DNA of 64,000 nt from the NCBI GenBank assembly GCA_039707465.1, contig CM077643.1, positions 40,389,605 through 40,453,604 on the forward strand, written 5' to 3'. Of this stretch, positions 11,203 to 21,742 are shown piece by piece (position 1 is the first letter of the stretch; each line of letters begins with the position of its first letter). This DNA is from Rhabdophis nuchalis (Eukaryota > Chordata > Lepidosauria > Squamata > Natricidae). A program made the translations under genes and the position numbers. The notes under the pieces are model-generated. The model worked only from the letters and a program-made list of their open reading frames with translations, made no database searches and was not told where the DNA came from.

Positions 11203-12248
11203 TATGCTGGTCTTGTTGTTGTATTTGGGTCTTTTCCCGTGTAAGATTGAGATTGTCTTGGCAAGGTTTTGGCGAGGTCTCACTCACCAATCGCTACCTA
11301 AATGCATAATCCCATCACCACCCTGCATAGATCAACTCTGTAGCCAAGATTCTCATCTCCAGAACCAAACACCTAGCCGACAAAGACCACCTGAAAACTG
11401 AATTACACACTCTCACAAATGTATTAATCTCCAATGGATTCCACAGAAAAACAATTACCAACCTAATCCAAAAGGAGACACTCTCCAAGAACTGATACAC
11501 AGAACAGGACAACGGCATCGCCCTCCTCCCTTACATCAAAGGGACCACAGATAAAATCAGCAAAATTCTCCACAAGCAGAATATCAAGACAACCTTCAAC
11601 ACTGACCAAAAAATAGCCAACATCTTAAGAAACCCCAAAGACAAGATCCAGCTAGAAAACCAAGGAGTCTGTGAAATACCATGCAAAATCTGCCCTGCAA
11701 CTTACATAGGACAAACTAATAGGAGAATAAATGCACGGATCTCAGAACACAAGAACGCAGTAAGAAAAAAAGAAAAAACTTCCTCCCTCTACCAGCACCT
11801 TAAAGCTACAGGACATGAAATTGATTTTGAAGGAACCAAATTAATCTCCAAAACTGTACAGTTCAACAAGAGAATAATAATGGAAGCCACCAAAATAGAG
11901 AAACATCCCCCACAACAGGAACAAATGCAATGATATCTCCTGCCTACCAGACATCTGGAAACCAGCACTAGCCAACAAATGAGCCCCACCCACCACCCAG
12001 GCTGTTACAATACAAAAGAACAACCAGCACGAATCTACCAATCATGATACAACTACACAGCCAATCAACCCACTCACAGCAACAAAGCAAGCACTCTAAA
12101 CCCCTCCCCCCCAAGATTTATAGAAAGACGGCAGCTCCAAAGCCGAAAATACCAGCCTGAAAATGGCGAATGAGACCTCACCAAAATGTTGCCAAGACAA
12201 TCTCAATCTTACACAGGAAAAGACCCGAATACAACAAGATCAGCATAT
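11203..12248 (+). mobile_element. Penelope-like element, 3' fragment with inverted terminal repeats
   Basis: The left end (11203-11284, minus sense) and right end (12166-12248) are inverted copies of an approximately 80-bp sequence containing gtaagattgagattgtcttg. Between them lies a GIY-YIG endonuclease remnant. Terminal repeats in inverted or direct order plus a C-terminal GIY-YIG domain are characteristic of Penelope-like elements. The reverse transcriptase core is missing, so the copy is internally deleted. Confidence 0.75.
11331..11933 (+). pseudogene. Penelope-like ORF C-terminus, GIY-YIG endonuclease (broken)
   Basis: One frame reads from about 11331 to TGA at 11931-11933, interrupted by TGA at 11493. 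Before the break is a lysine-rich linker (SRTKHLADKDHLKTELHTL) typical of the region after the reverse transcriptase. After it comes GVCEIPCKICPATYIGQTNR, then INARISEHKNAVR and SSLYQHLKATGHEIDF. GVC stands where GIY is expected, and TYIG supplies the YIG half. The Cys pair and the R..EH motif fit PLE endonucleases. In life this enzyme would nick target DNA for retrotransposition. This copy lacks the polymerase and is interrupted, so it is inactive. Confidence 0.82.
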
Positions 12249-12249
12249 A

Positions 12250-12300
12250 TCATTTTAATAATAATCTTTATTGTCATTGTACTAAAATTACAATGAAATT
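12250..12300 (-). repeat. LINE-type terminal fragment
   Basis: The run ctttattgtcattgtac followed by acaatgaaat matches the outer end of the minus-strand LINE at 62665-62710. It is probably a very short 3' piece of the same family. Confidence 0.45.
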
Positions 12301-12317
12301 GGTTAGGGTTAGGGTTA
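12301..12317 (+). repeat. Short telomere-like TTAGGG run
   Basis: About two and a half TTAGGG units sit between the LINE-end fragment and the single copy of the inverted-repeat arm. It is too short to be a telomere. It may be chance or a repair scar. Confidence 0.6.
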
Positions 12318-12410
12318 TTTTACTGATAAATAAATGAAGGGAGACTAGTATAGATCTATTTCAAGCTATTTAGCTCTCATCAGCTAGCCATACCCTTACT
12401 GGGATTCAAA
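12316..12410 (+). repeat. Single copy of the 10857/11064 repeat arm
   Basis: The block ctgataaataaatgaaggga then ctagtatagatctatttcaa matches the arms at 10857-10948 and 11064-11150. It then continues into tcatcagctagccatacc, which is absent there. It flanks the Penelope fragment on the far side. Confidence 0.65.
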
Positions 12411-12559
12411 CTTGGGCTGTTTTTACATCTTAGGCAGTTATATTAACCTCTAAGCCACAAGCTCTCCTCCTTTATCAGTTGAGCCTATCATTATGGATGC
12501 CTAAGGACACCCTCCGGGTTGGAGAGATAGGCAGGATATCTCTCAATGCCATTTGCAGG

Positions 12560-12690
12560 GAATCATAAGCAGATGAAGACATCTGCTTGGGAATACCCTG
12601 AAGCAAATGGGGAGCCACTGTGTGAGACAGAATGCTGGACTGGATGGGCTGTGGCCTGTTCCAGCAAGGCTGTTCTTATGTTCTTATGAG
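12560..12690 (+). mobile_element. CR1/L3-like LINE 3' end
   Basis: The run ctggactggatgggctgtgg then cctgttccagcaaggctg ends in TTCTTATG repeated twice. This is the 3' end of an old CR1/L3-type LINE, and a second copy of the tail is at 46355-46392. Confidence 0.6.
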
Positions 12691-12830
12691 CCAGGGGAAT
12701 GGAAGGCTCCTGGAGTGGGCTGAAAGGCAAAAGGGAAGCAGTATGCTCCCTCCCATATTTGGGAATGCCAGGTGCTTTGACAAAACACTTTATACACACA
12801 CACGCACACACACACACAGTGAACCTAAGC
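12691..12830 (+). repeat. Dispersed repeat ending in CA microsatellite
   Basis: The block gggaagcagtatgctccctc and its flanks resemble 11000-11060 inside the hairpin repeat. It ends in a CA run at 12796-12820. The relationship suggests an unnamed dispersed repeat family in this district. Confidence 0.5.
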
Positions 12831-14123
12831 CATGCCCAGGCTCCGAGCTGTCTGACATGGTTCTCAGTCACCAAATGGTTCCCATTGACTGACTTGTTTA
12901 TATGGCTATCCCAGCTCATAATTACACTGACCCGGTCCTTGTAAACAAGGCCAACTTTAAGTGGCCCTCTCTTGCACACTAACTATAGATGCTAATTAAT
13001 TAGATAAAAAGAATTGCCAATGGTACTGAAACTCTTGCTACTACATCAAAGGGAACTTTGAGCCAGCAGACTTTTACCAAACATGTCATTTTCTTAATGT
13101 TTATGTCATTGTGAAGTCAATCAATCAATTTGGTGCACTTCGTATCTCTCCTGAAGTTCCAGCAGTTTAGAAAATAGTGAGGTCTTTCAAAATTTCACTC
13201 TTTCTCAAATTATTGATATTTCAATGATCAAAGCTGAGAGCACTGAATCAATAAGACAGTTCTAAAACAAAACAAAAAAAGACTTTTGTGAAAGAAAATG
13301 AAAGAATGTTGCAAGAACTGACTTGGGTAGTTAGGTCTTTCTTACAGAATCATAATGATCTCACTCCATGATCAGTGCATAAAGTCAAATTAAAACACCC
13401 CAGAGAGGCTGTCTTCCTTCTGCTTGATTGCTTTTACTATCAAGTTGCTCCTATTATTCAAAAAGTTCGTATACCATCTAATTGGAATCAGCTGTCCTGT
13501 AACTGAAATCCAATATTTTCTGTGCTGCACTGAAGAGTGAGAATGAATAGGTCTTGACCTACTGCTAAGTAACATCCTTTTTTTCATCATGCTAAATTAG
13601 ATTACATAGACAAGCAGTTTCATTACCATTAGAAGCCAGTCCAAGTCATTCTTGTGAAATCGATAATCTAAGAACACAAAAGAACTGACTATAGAGTTAT
13701 TGTAAAAAAAACATCAAAGCAAAGGATTATGTACATACTTTCATGAACTGAAAAATCGAATAAATTTGTTTTTACAAATACTTAATTAATGGCTTAATTA
13801 CTTAATTCCAGAAATCCATATTGCAGTCAAATATATTCGGAGTTCACATACATTGCTGGCTTCAATTAAAAAGAAACCATGATTAGTCCTGAAGATGTTT
13901 ATAGAAGTTTGCTTTCTTTAAGGGAGACTCCCACACAAATTTTCCTTTTACATGAAGATTTTGTATATAGCTGATAGGAGATCAACAAAGGGGAGAGAAA
14001 AAGCAGAAAAGCTTTTTACTAATGGTGTAAGTGAGCAACCAGAACTGGTGATAGTCAGAAGCAAGACATACAATTTGTACAAAATGAACAAGAAATGGGA
14101 ATGGAGGAAGTGTTGTTATTATA
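12831..14123. other. Unannotated AT-rich stretch
   Basis: No gene or repeat recognised. Confidence 0.5.
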
Positions 14124-14380
14124 TCTATGGAGATTCTCAATCATCCAGCTCATGGGTGTCCTACAGGTGTTTTTTCAATTAGCAATTGGAGTTTGTTTTT
14201 CCTTGAAAACATTTTGCATCTCACCCAAGGACCTTCTTTAGCCTATTCATCCAAGAACTGAAGAAGCTTCTTGAATGAGAAACGAAATATCTTCAAGGAA
14301 AAACAAAGAAATTCCAGTTGTCTCTTGACAAAGTACCTTTGGGACAATTATGATCTGGTTAACTGAGAATCTCCATAGAC
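14124..14380. mobile_element. Hairpin pair of Penelope-type terminal repeats
   Basis: The left end tctatggagattctcaatc and the right end gagaatctccataga are inverted copies, and each arm includes a decayed ribozyme-like core. The right-arm core is CTGAAGA (14258-14264), a near-paired stem, then GAAA (14284-14287). The left-arm core (14205-14241, minus) has CTAAAGA and AAAA. The same repeat occurs at 22954-23190 and 44733-45660. No coding part lies between the arms. Assignment to Penelope-like elements is an inference from structure. Confidence 0.6.
14258..14294 (+). ncRNA. Hammerhead-ribozyme-like core (decayed)
   Basis: CTGAAGA is followed by one extra A, stem GCTTCT / AGAAAC (one mismatch), loop TGAATG, then GAAA. 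This follows the hammerhead order CUGANGA, stem II, GAAA. The nucleotide after A9 is unpaired and the expected GTC after GAAA is TATC, so self-cleavage is unlikely in this copy. Confidence 0.45.
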
Positions 14381-14558
14381 ATTTATTTATTTATTTATTT
14401 ATTTTTCATATTTATAACCCGCTCCCATCTCACAACAAGGGATTCGGGGCGGCGAACATAGAATTAAATCAATAAATACAAAATACAAATACATAGATAT
14501 TAGATGCCTGTGTTGTAACCGTTTTTAAAACCCTCGTTTATAATTGGCGGTGCTGGGG

Positions 14559-16924
14559 TTATGCAAGGCCGGCTAGTTGAAAGAAGTGAGTCTTAAAACA
14601 TTTGCGGAAGAGGCGGAGGTCAGGAATGGTGCGGATTTCAGGGGGCAGGTCGTTCCAAAGGGCCGGCCCTGCCACAGAGAAGGCCCTCCCCCTGGGCGCC
14701 GCCGGTCGACATTGCCCGACCGACGGCACCCTGAGGAGGCCCTCTCTGCAGGAGCGTGTCGGTCCCAGGGATGTATGGGGCAGGAGACGGTCTTACAGAT
14801 AGCTAGGTCCCGAGCCATGGAGCGTTTTGAAGATGGTCGTTAGGACCTTGAAGCGCACCCGAAAGACCACAGGAAGCCAGTGGAGCTCGCGTAGGACAGG
14901 TGTTTTATGGGAGTGTTTAGGCGCTCCCGTAATTATCCGTGCGGCCGCGTTCTGGACTAACTGTAGTCTTCGGGTGCACTTCAAGGGAAGCCCCATGTAG
15001 AGAGCATTGCAATAGTCAAGTCGAGATGTGACGAGTGCTTGAGTGACTGTGCGTAAGGCTCCCCGATCCAGTAAGGGACGCAATTGGCGCATCAGGCGTA
15101 CCTGATGGAATGCCCCCCTGGCCACGGCCGCCACCTGGTCTTCCATAGTCAGCCGGGAGTCCAGGAGGACACCTAGATTGCGTGCCTTCTCCACAGGGGC
15201 TGGTGTTTCGCCCCCAATGGCCAGAGTTGGAATAATCTGGCTGAAATGGGGTGCCGGAAGCCACAGCCACTCAGTCTTGGACGGGTTGAGCCTGAGTTTG
15301 TTACTACCCATCCAGATCCGTACAGCCTCCAAGCACCGGGACATAACCTCGACGGCATCATTGGGGTGGTCCGGGGTGGATATGTACAGCTGGGTATCAG
15401 GAGCGTACAGATGATATCCCACCCCGAAACCACGGATGATCTCACCCAGCGGCTTCATATATATGTTGAATAGCAGGGGCGAGAGGACCGACCCCTGAGG
15501 GACCCCACATAAGAGGGATCTAGAAGTCGACCTCTTCCCCCCCGTCAACACATATTGTGACCGACCAGAGAGGTAGGACGAGAACCACCGTAAAACGGTG
15601 CCTCTCAGCCCCAACCCCCCCAGTCGGCGTAATAGGATACCATGGTCGATGGTATCAAAAGCCGCTGAGAGGTCTAATAGGACTAGGATAGAGGAAAATC
15701 CTCTATCTCGTGCCCTCCAGAGATCATCGACCAATGCGACCAATGCCGTCTCGGTACTGTGCCCGGGTCGGAAGCCGGACTGGCGCGAATCTAGATAGTC
15801 AACTTCATCCAAGTGTCGTGGAAACTGTTGGGCCACCACACTCTCAACAACCTTCACTAGAAAGTGGAGGTTGGAGATGGGACGATAGTTTTCTAATAAT
15901 GCCGGATCCAGGGACGGCTTCTTGAGGAGGGGCCTCACCACCGCCTCTTTCAAGACGGTAGGTAAGGACCCCTCACTCAGAGATGCGTTGACAATGCCCT
16001 GAAGCCAGCCTCGTGTCGTCTCCCAGGATTCCAGTACAAGCCAGGAGGAACACGGGTCCAATAAACATGTGGTGGCCCTGAGTCTCTTTGACAGCTTGTC
16101 CATATCTTTGATAGTAACAAAGTCAAACTCCTCCCACAATGGTGTCTCAAGAGCTGCTTTGGCACTCTCGACAGGGCTATTGACAATGGAGGGTAACTCG
16201 CTTCGAATCCGAGTGACTTTCTCCTGCAGATAAATCCCAAATTCCTCTGCTCAACCCTGTAAAGAGGCTTCCCGCGGCCTCTGTTGGAGGAGGGAGCGGG
16301 TTACCTTAAACAGGGCGGCAGGGTGGTTTTCTGCGGATGCAATAAGTGTGGCACAATATTCACGTTTGGCCAGCCTTATTGCCACTAAATAAGTCCTAAT
16401 GTGGTCTCTTATTAGTGTTCGGTCGGATTCAGAGCGAGATGATCTCCATCTGCTCTCTAGGCGTCTCCTGTGGCATTTCATCCCCCTGAGCTCCTCGGTA
16501 AACCAAGGGGCCCAGGTGGTTCGTCGCCGCAAGAGAGGCCGCAAGGGCGCGACTCGGTCCAAGGCCCCGGCGGCCGCACTTAACCATGCAGTCACTAGGT
16601 CCTCAGCCGAGTCGCGGAGCAAGTCCGCAGGAATTGGCCCAAGCTCCTTCTGGAACCTTAACGGGTCCATCAGGAGCCTGGGGCGGAACCATATAGGGAT
16701 GTTTGGTTCCGCCTCCTCACAGTGAGGTGTGGCGGTCGGAAAGTCGAGCCGAAGGAGAGCGTGATCTGTCCATGACAGGGGTGTGATGACTAAATCCCCT
16801 ACTCCCAGATCACTACTCCACTGACCCGAGACGAAGATGAGATCCAAAGTGTGTCCGCCCTCATGAGTAGGGCCTAGAACTACCTGAGTCAGGTCCATGG
16901 CTGTCATGGAAACCATGAACTCCC
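14559..16924 (-). pseudogene. L2 ORF2, endonuclease C-terminus and reverse transcriptase
   Basis: Continues the same protein in the shifted frame. SWTDHALLRLDF (16770-16735 region) is the final endonuclease motif. A long linker follows, then the reverse transcriptase with LLKKPSLDPALLENYRPISN, RQSGFRPGHSTETAL, LDLSAAFDTIDH (motif A Asp at 15672-15674) and GVPQGSVLSPLLF. The catalytic box is YAPD instead of YADD (codons 15396-15407), so one catalytic aspartate is lost. In-frame stops occur at 16251-16253 (CGA to TGA relative to the 34-kb copy) and at 14793-14795. The frame otherwise runs to TAA at 14559-14561. Non-functional. Confidence 0.9.
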
Positions 16925-16927
16925 GAG

Positions 16928-17590
16928 CTACACCAGAGGTCTCCCTGCAGATGGCAGGTTAAAATCCCCCATGACTACAAGTCTGGGGGTTTCAACCGCC
17001 ACCCCGGCTATAACCTCAAGCAGCGCGGGCAGGGCTGTTGTTGTATAGCGAGGAGCCAGGTATACAACTAACATGCCCAACTGCCTCCCTAGGCCCCACT
17101 TCACAAGGAGGGACTCACACCCGGTCGTCTGAGGGACTGTGGTCTCCTTTGGCTCAAGACCTTCCCTAACCATGATTGCCACTCCCCCACCCCTCCCTAA
17201 GGCCCTGGACTGATGGAAGGCTCGGTATCCTGGTGGGCACATTTCTACGAGGGGATGTCCTCCCTCGTGGCCCAACCAGGTTTCCGTAATGCCAATCAGG
17301 TCTGGGTCCCCCTCCAACACAAGGTCATGTAAGAGAGGGGCTTTTTGTACCACGGACCTGGCGTTGCATAGCATCAGTCCAAGGCCCCGGGTCTGCGGTT
17401 CTTGCTCACCTAGTCTGCGATGAAGGAAAGGGGAGTTGGAGCGCGTGATCACCTGTAACCATTGGCCACGACGCTCCAACTGATGGTGTCCATCCCCCCT
17501 TCCACCGTCCCTGCCCCTGCCCCTCCCCAAGACCGTATTGATGGCAAATACCCTAGTGGGACCGACCCTCCCTCCATCCCCTCCCTCCAT
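16928..17590 (-). pseudogene. L2 ORF2, endonuclease N-terminal part
   Basis: Encodes the start of an apurinic-type (APE) endonuclease that would nick target DNA. Motifs in order are [12 protein letters not shown] near residue 75, [10 protein letters not shown] near 100, [10 protein letters not shown], and [12 protein letters not shown] near the end. The asparagine, glutamate and GDFN positions of APE enzymes are present. The frame then breaks: a one-base loss near 16925-16945 turns the continuation into a premature stop. Met at 17590 is the first in the frame but may not be the native start, because the real 5' end is unclear. Confidence 0.85.
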
Positions 17591-17600
17591 TTAGTTATGT

Positions 17601-18382
17601 TTTTATGTTAAAAGTATCCATTCCTGTTCAGAAATCCAAATTAATGAAGTAGATGATGCAGGTTCTGCCTTCTTCAACTATTCACACCCTACCTTAAGAA
17701 TCAAATTTAAGAGTTCCATAATAAAAACCAGAAATCCCAAAATAGAACCTTTCATTTAGAATGATAATGTCCTATTCAAGATTTAGAATGACTTAGTGCT
17801 TTAAATAGAAAACGTAAGAGAATCATTTAAAAAAAAAATTTTCCTTATTGAAGTTATTGTAAGAATAATTAAAATATACAAAAGCCAGAGTAAGTTGAAT
17901 TAATCAAGCCAATGTACAATTATTTTGCCTACATTTCCCGGGCCAGACAATTGTTTTGTTTTTAGAGTGGATCAGACATCATTCTTTCTTATTTTTGTAA
18001 CTTTAATTATTTATTCTAATTGTATCTTAAAAGGTTCTTTCAACAGACAATAGTGGGACAATCAGCAAAGCATTTATCTAACCCACTTTTATTTCTAAGA
18101 TAAGCTTCTGTAACGTCTGAATCTGGAAACCAAATTGATTCACTTTTTATTAGGTGGCAAATCACCGATAGCATAAAAGCACTGCTGATTGGGTATTTTT
18201 CTTGAAACTAAACGGAAGTAAATTTTTATCTGGTGTTCTTTCAGTGAATAAACTACATGGAATATGTCATAGTTTTGGCAGCATGACTATTATTATGAGA
18301 TAAACCCTAAGAGCAAAACACAGCACACAGCACACAGAGCCTTTCTACAATTAATAATGGTTTATATACAAATATATACAAA
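17601..18382. other. Unannotated AT-rich stretch
   Basis: No gene or repeat recognised between the L2 5' end and the solo LTR. Confidence 0.5.
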
Positions 18383-18388
18383 CATACC

Positions 18389-18870
18389 TGTTGTGGCCCA
18401 GCCAGCTTCGGATGAGCTGCTGATGGACTCTTCTAGTGAAGAGTCCTATGAGTCTGCCCTGCAGGAGGAGGGAGACCTCGAGGAAGCAGGGCCATCAGGA
18501 GGCACCTGAGTCATGGAGCAGTGGGGAGGATCAGGGGCACTTTGTCCCTGATGCTAGATTATGCAGGGCTGAGAAAGGGAGGCAACAGTCAAGTAAGAGG
18601 CAAGCTCGTAAGCCCTGATTAGAACCAGCTGGTTGCTGAGTGGCCCCTTCCAAGAGAGCTTATAGGGAAGGCTTTGGGAGGGATCATTTGCAGGAAACAA
18701 CAGTTGCAAATCATCGTTGGAAATATCTGGTCATTTGATTCGTGCCTTCAAGTCTCTGTGTGTAAACATGCTACAGTATTTCTAACGTGAGTCCGGGCTC
18801 GCAGCCAAGGAGATAGTGGCAAGCAGCCATGCTTGTGTGTGTAGTGTGATTCCGTCTGTGGGGCAGAACA
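18389..18870 (+). mobile_element. Solo LTR (superfamily unassigned)
   Basis: A 482-bp unit starts TGTTGTGG and ends CAGAACA, so it has the TG...CA ends of an LTR. It is flanked by a perfect 6-bp duplication, CATACC (18383-18388 and 18871-18876). No internal gag or pol sequence adjoins it, so it is a solo LTR left by recombination. Strand is assigned by likeness to the LTR at 43442-44022, which shares both ends. No functional promoter is claimed. Confidence 0.75.
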
Positions 18871-18876
18871 CATACC

Positions 18877-19454
18877 CATGGAGATAAATTCCTTACCACT
18901 CAGCTATGGACACGAGAGAAGTGAGAAACACAATGAGAGAGATATACTAGGAGAAAAAGGCATGGCCTCTTATGGCCTCCCTTAAGTGGATACATCTTAA
19001 AGGGGTAAAGGAGTTGTGTGGAGCCCATCAGAGTCTTAAAGAGGATATGTTTGTATTGCTAAATCATCCTTATTGCATCAGCTTACAAATTACAGCTTAC
19101 AACCTTACATCAGTTGGCAGCTATTAAATGCTCAGTATACGTGACAGAATATCAATATCTTGACTTTATTTTTTTGAAGGAGATACTTAGAGAAGTTCTG
19201 CTCTTACTTGCTAAACTTTATTTTTCCTGTCCTAAAAATGATACTAGCAAGCAAAATAATCTGGGTTAAATAAGACAAAAAAACAGATATAAGCAAGATT
19301 GTGGTTGGCATTCTACTACTATCCAACTAGCCTAGTTGCAGATATGTATAAAGGCTTCCCAAAATAGTCTGAACATCTTTCAGAGTGACATGAACCCAAA
19401 GGGATTGGAGAATGAAATAATCCTGGTATCATTTGGGAGGCAAATTCTGCAATT
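18877..19454. other. Unannotated stretch
   Basis: No gene or repeat recognised. Confidence 0.5.
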
Positions 19455-19848
19455 CCAGGAAATTGCGGGAACTGGGTATATTTAGTCTAGTGAAGAGAGG
19501 GACTGGGGGAGGGGGTGGACATGATAGCAGTGTTCCAAAATCTAAGGGCTCTCAGAAAGAAGAGGGGGACAACTTATCCTCCAAATCACATGAGGGCAGG
19601 ACAAGAAGTAACAAATGGAAACTCAACAAGGAGAAATCCAACCTAGAACTAAGGAGCAATTTCCTGACAATGAGAACAATTGATCATTGGAACAACTTGC
19701 CTTCAGAAGTTCTGGATGCTTCATCACTGCAGGTTTTTAAGAAGATACTGAATAGCCATTTGTCTGGAATGGTATATGGTTTCCTACTTGAACAGGAGGT
19801 TGGACCAGAAGACCTCTAAGGTTTCTTCCAACTCCTTACATTCTCTAA
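19455..19848 (+). pseudogene. CR1 LINE ORF2 C-terminus and 3' end
   Basis: Encodes the C-terminal CR1 block in one partly open frame (GREGRTRSNKWKLNKEKSNL-like residues, then NFLTMRTIDHWNNLPSEVLD and KILNSHLSGMV), ending at 19819. The 3' end has the CR1 ggttggaccagaagacctct block. It is 5'-truncated, and its tail is degraded compared with other CR1 copies here, so it is an older insertion. Confidence 0.85.
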
Positions 19849-20189
19849 ATTCCTAGATTTCCTCATTAACAACTTTCTCTTTCAAGAGAATGAAGAAGAC
19901 AGAAGAGGATATTAGTGTCATATTAATAAATGTGGAAGACTTAAACCAATGTCCAGTACTCTGGAAGAACAGGAACAGGTGTGTTTGACATGCCATACTT
20001 GTAAAAAAAACCCAACTAAGTCTGCATAGCACTTCAGATTCTATGTCAAAGCTTCAAGTCATGCAAGAGCTCTGTATTTTCCTAGGTCTAGCTGCCCTCT
20101 GAAGATTCTCTTTGTGGCAGAAATTACTGAGCTGTTAGTTATTGGGCCAGGCTGCTCCATGATGTGGCCTGTTCCTTGTTGGACTCTTG

Positions 20190-20330
20190 GTCTTCTTTGA
20201 GATTGATTGTTTTTCTGCAGATGCTTCCTTAGTTGGCTGGGTAACATCAGCCGTGTGTGGGAGCATGAAGCTTGCCAGCTGCTTATTTGTAGCTTGCCTG
20301 ACAAATCTTGGTTGGGTGTACTTCTTTCCT
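20190..20330 (-). repeat. Possible decayed Penelope-type terminal repeat
   Basis: On the minus strand the run ggctgatgttacccagccaa then aaggaagcatctgcagaaaa resembles, from memory, a second hammerhead-bearing PLE repeat in vertebrates. The core is too decayed to be certain. The longer block 20060-20480 has no other recognised feature. Confidence 0.3.
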
Positions 20331-20519
20331 TAGGGTTTCTTGATCAGGATATTGCGTCCTCCCTGACCAATTATCTGGTACTATTTCCTGCTTATCTGGC
20401 TGTTGGTTGCCAGAGCTGTGTTTTGGGCTGTTTGTTTCTTCTTTGGCTTTTGATTGCATCTTTCAAATGGTAAATAAACTCCAGATAAACCTAGACATAA
20501 ACTTCAGATGCCTGTTGAT

Positions 20520-20690
20520 GGTGGACTTGTCAGAATGCCAAATGTTCCCTTTCATTGGAGATTTTCAAACAGAAGCTCCACAGCCATGCATCTGCAATGC
20601 TTTAGCAAACTTGAATAGAGGGCTGGTTGACCTTGGAGTCTGTCCCCCACAACTCTGTGATTCTCTGAAGTATCTTTTCAGAATTGGATT
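20520..20690 (+). mobile_element. Old CR1/L3-like LINE 3' fragment
   Basis: The phrase ggagattttcaaacagaagc and the ending cttggagtctgtcccccaca then ctctgtgattctctga are a diverged CR1-type 3' end. No frame survives. Confidence 0.5.
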
Positions 20691-21740
20691 GAAAACATTC
20701 TTCACATTATTAACATTTCTTAATGGAATAAATGTTATCTTTAGAAAGAAAAGGGAAGTACCTGAGGACTCTTATATTCCTCCCCCCCCCACCACCCCGT
20801 TTTCTATTTCAGTCTATTTTTATGGCAGCCATACTTAAAAGAGTATCTTTAAATGTCCAGGGGTTAAAAGATTATAAACTATTTATTCTCTCTAATACCC
20901 TGGATTCAAGAAGCTTAGGACTTAAAAGGAATAGTATGAAAATCAAAATATAACAGTTTTGGCAAACTTTATGTCAAACAACATTTTACTCCAGGGTTAA
21001 ATAAATCAAAGGGAATGTCTGTTCTCATTAGAGCAAATAGTGGTTTTGGATGAAAAAAGCCCCAAAAATATAAGAATAGATTTTTATATGTTCAAGGTAC
21101 ATTTATTTATGTCCCACTCATTTGCATCAACTAACCAACAGCAACTATAGTTCTTGCAAAAATACTGAGGCATTTGGAGTAGAGGGGAATTAATTATTTG
21201 AATCTAATAATGGGGAAGATTTAAATATTAATGCAAGAGGTAAAAACTTAAAAGAGATAGAGGAAAAAGTAGAATGTAAAATATAACCAAATGTTAAACC
21301 TTTTAAAGGATTATGTTCTACGAAAAACATGGGGGACACTTAATCCTTTAGAATGGAGTTTTACATATTTTTCAGGAGGCATCAATACCATTGTAGGCTG
21401 GATTATATTCTAACTTCTAAATCACCATTAAATAGAATACAAAGAAAAACACTTGGGCAAATTTAAATCACAGATCAGAATCCCATTATAAAAGAAATCC
21501 AGGCAGTGGGAGATAGCTCGTTTTCCTATTTTTGGAAATTTAATTCCATCTCCATAGATCAGATTATGATCTAGTCATTGATTGAAATAACCGGATTTGA
21601 TTTGACCTGAATTCCTTCATAAAACAAGGAAATAAAAAATAGTCACTAGTAAATTGATATATTATTTTAAAGAAAAATAACTAGGTCAAACATTTATTTC
21701 AACTCCATAGGAGACTATATAGCCAATAATGAGGGGGATA
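20691..21740. other. Unannotated AT-rich stretch
   Basis: No gene or repeat recognised. There is a poly-C interruption at 20783-20791. Confidence 0.5.
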
Positions 21741-21742
21741 TA

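Larger units (their letters stand above)
14381..17600 (-). mobile_element. L2-group LINE, nearly full length
   Basis: A 3.2-kb minus-strand element. The TAAA-rich 3' tail is at 14381-14405, the 3' UTR runs to 14558, and the endonuclease/reverse-transcriptase frame runs from about 17590 to 14559. Nothing resembling ORF1 lies upstream of 17600. The region is much richer in GC than its surroundings, as expected for a recent insertion. The tail directly abuts the hairpin repeat ending at 14380. Confidence 0.9.

Noticed and set aside
11203..11284. Hammerhead core in the ends of the GIY-YIG Penelope fragment
   Set aside because: A core-like order was looked for in both arms. The GAAA position reads AAAA and no clear stem II could be paired.
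14793..16139. 448-residue frame as a host gene
   Set aside because: It carries non-LTR reverse transcriptase motifs and L2 ends, with frame breaks and a lost catalytic residue.
20059..20480. Second hammerhead-bearing Penelope repeat
   Set aside because: The minus-strand core resembles one from memory, but neither a complete CUGANGA nor GAAA is preserved, so only a low-confidence repeat is listed.
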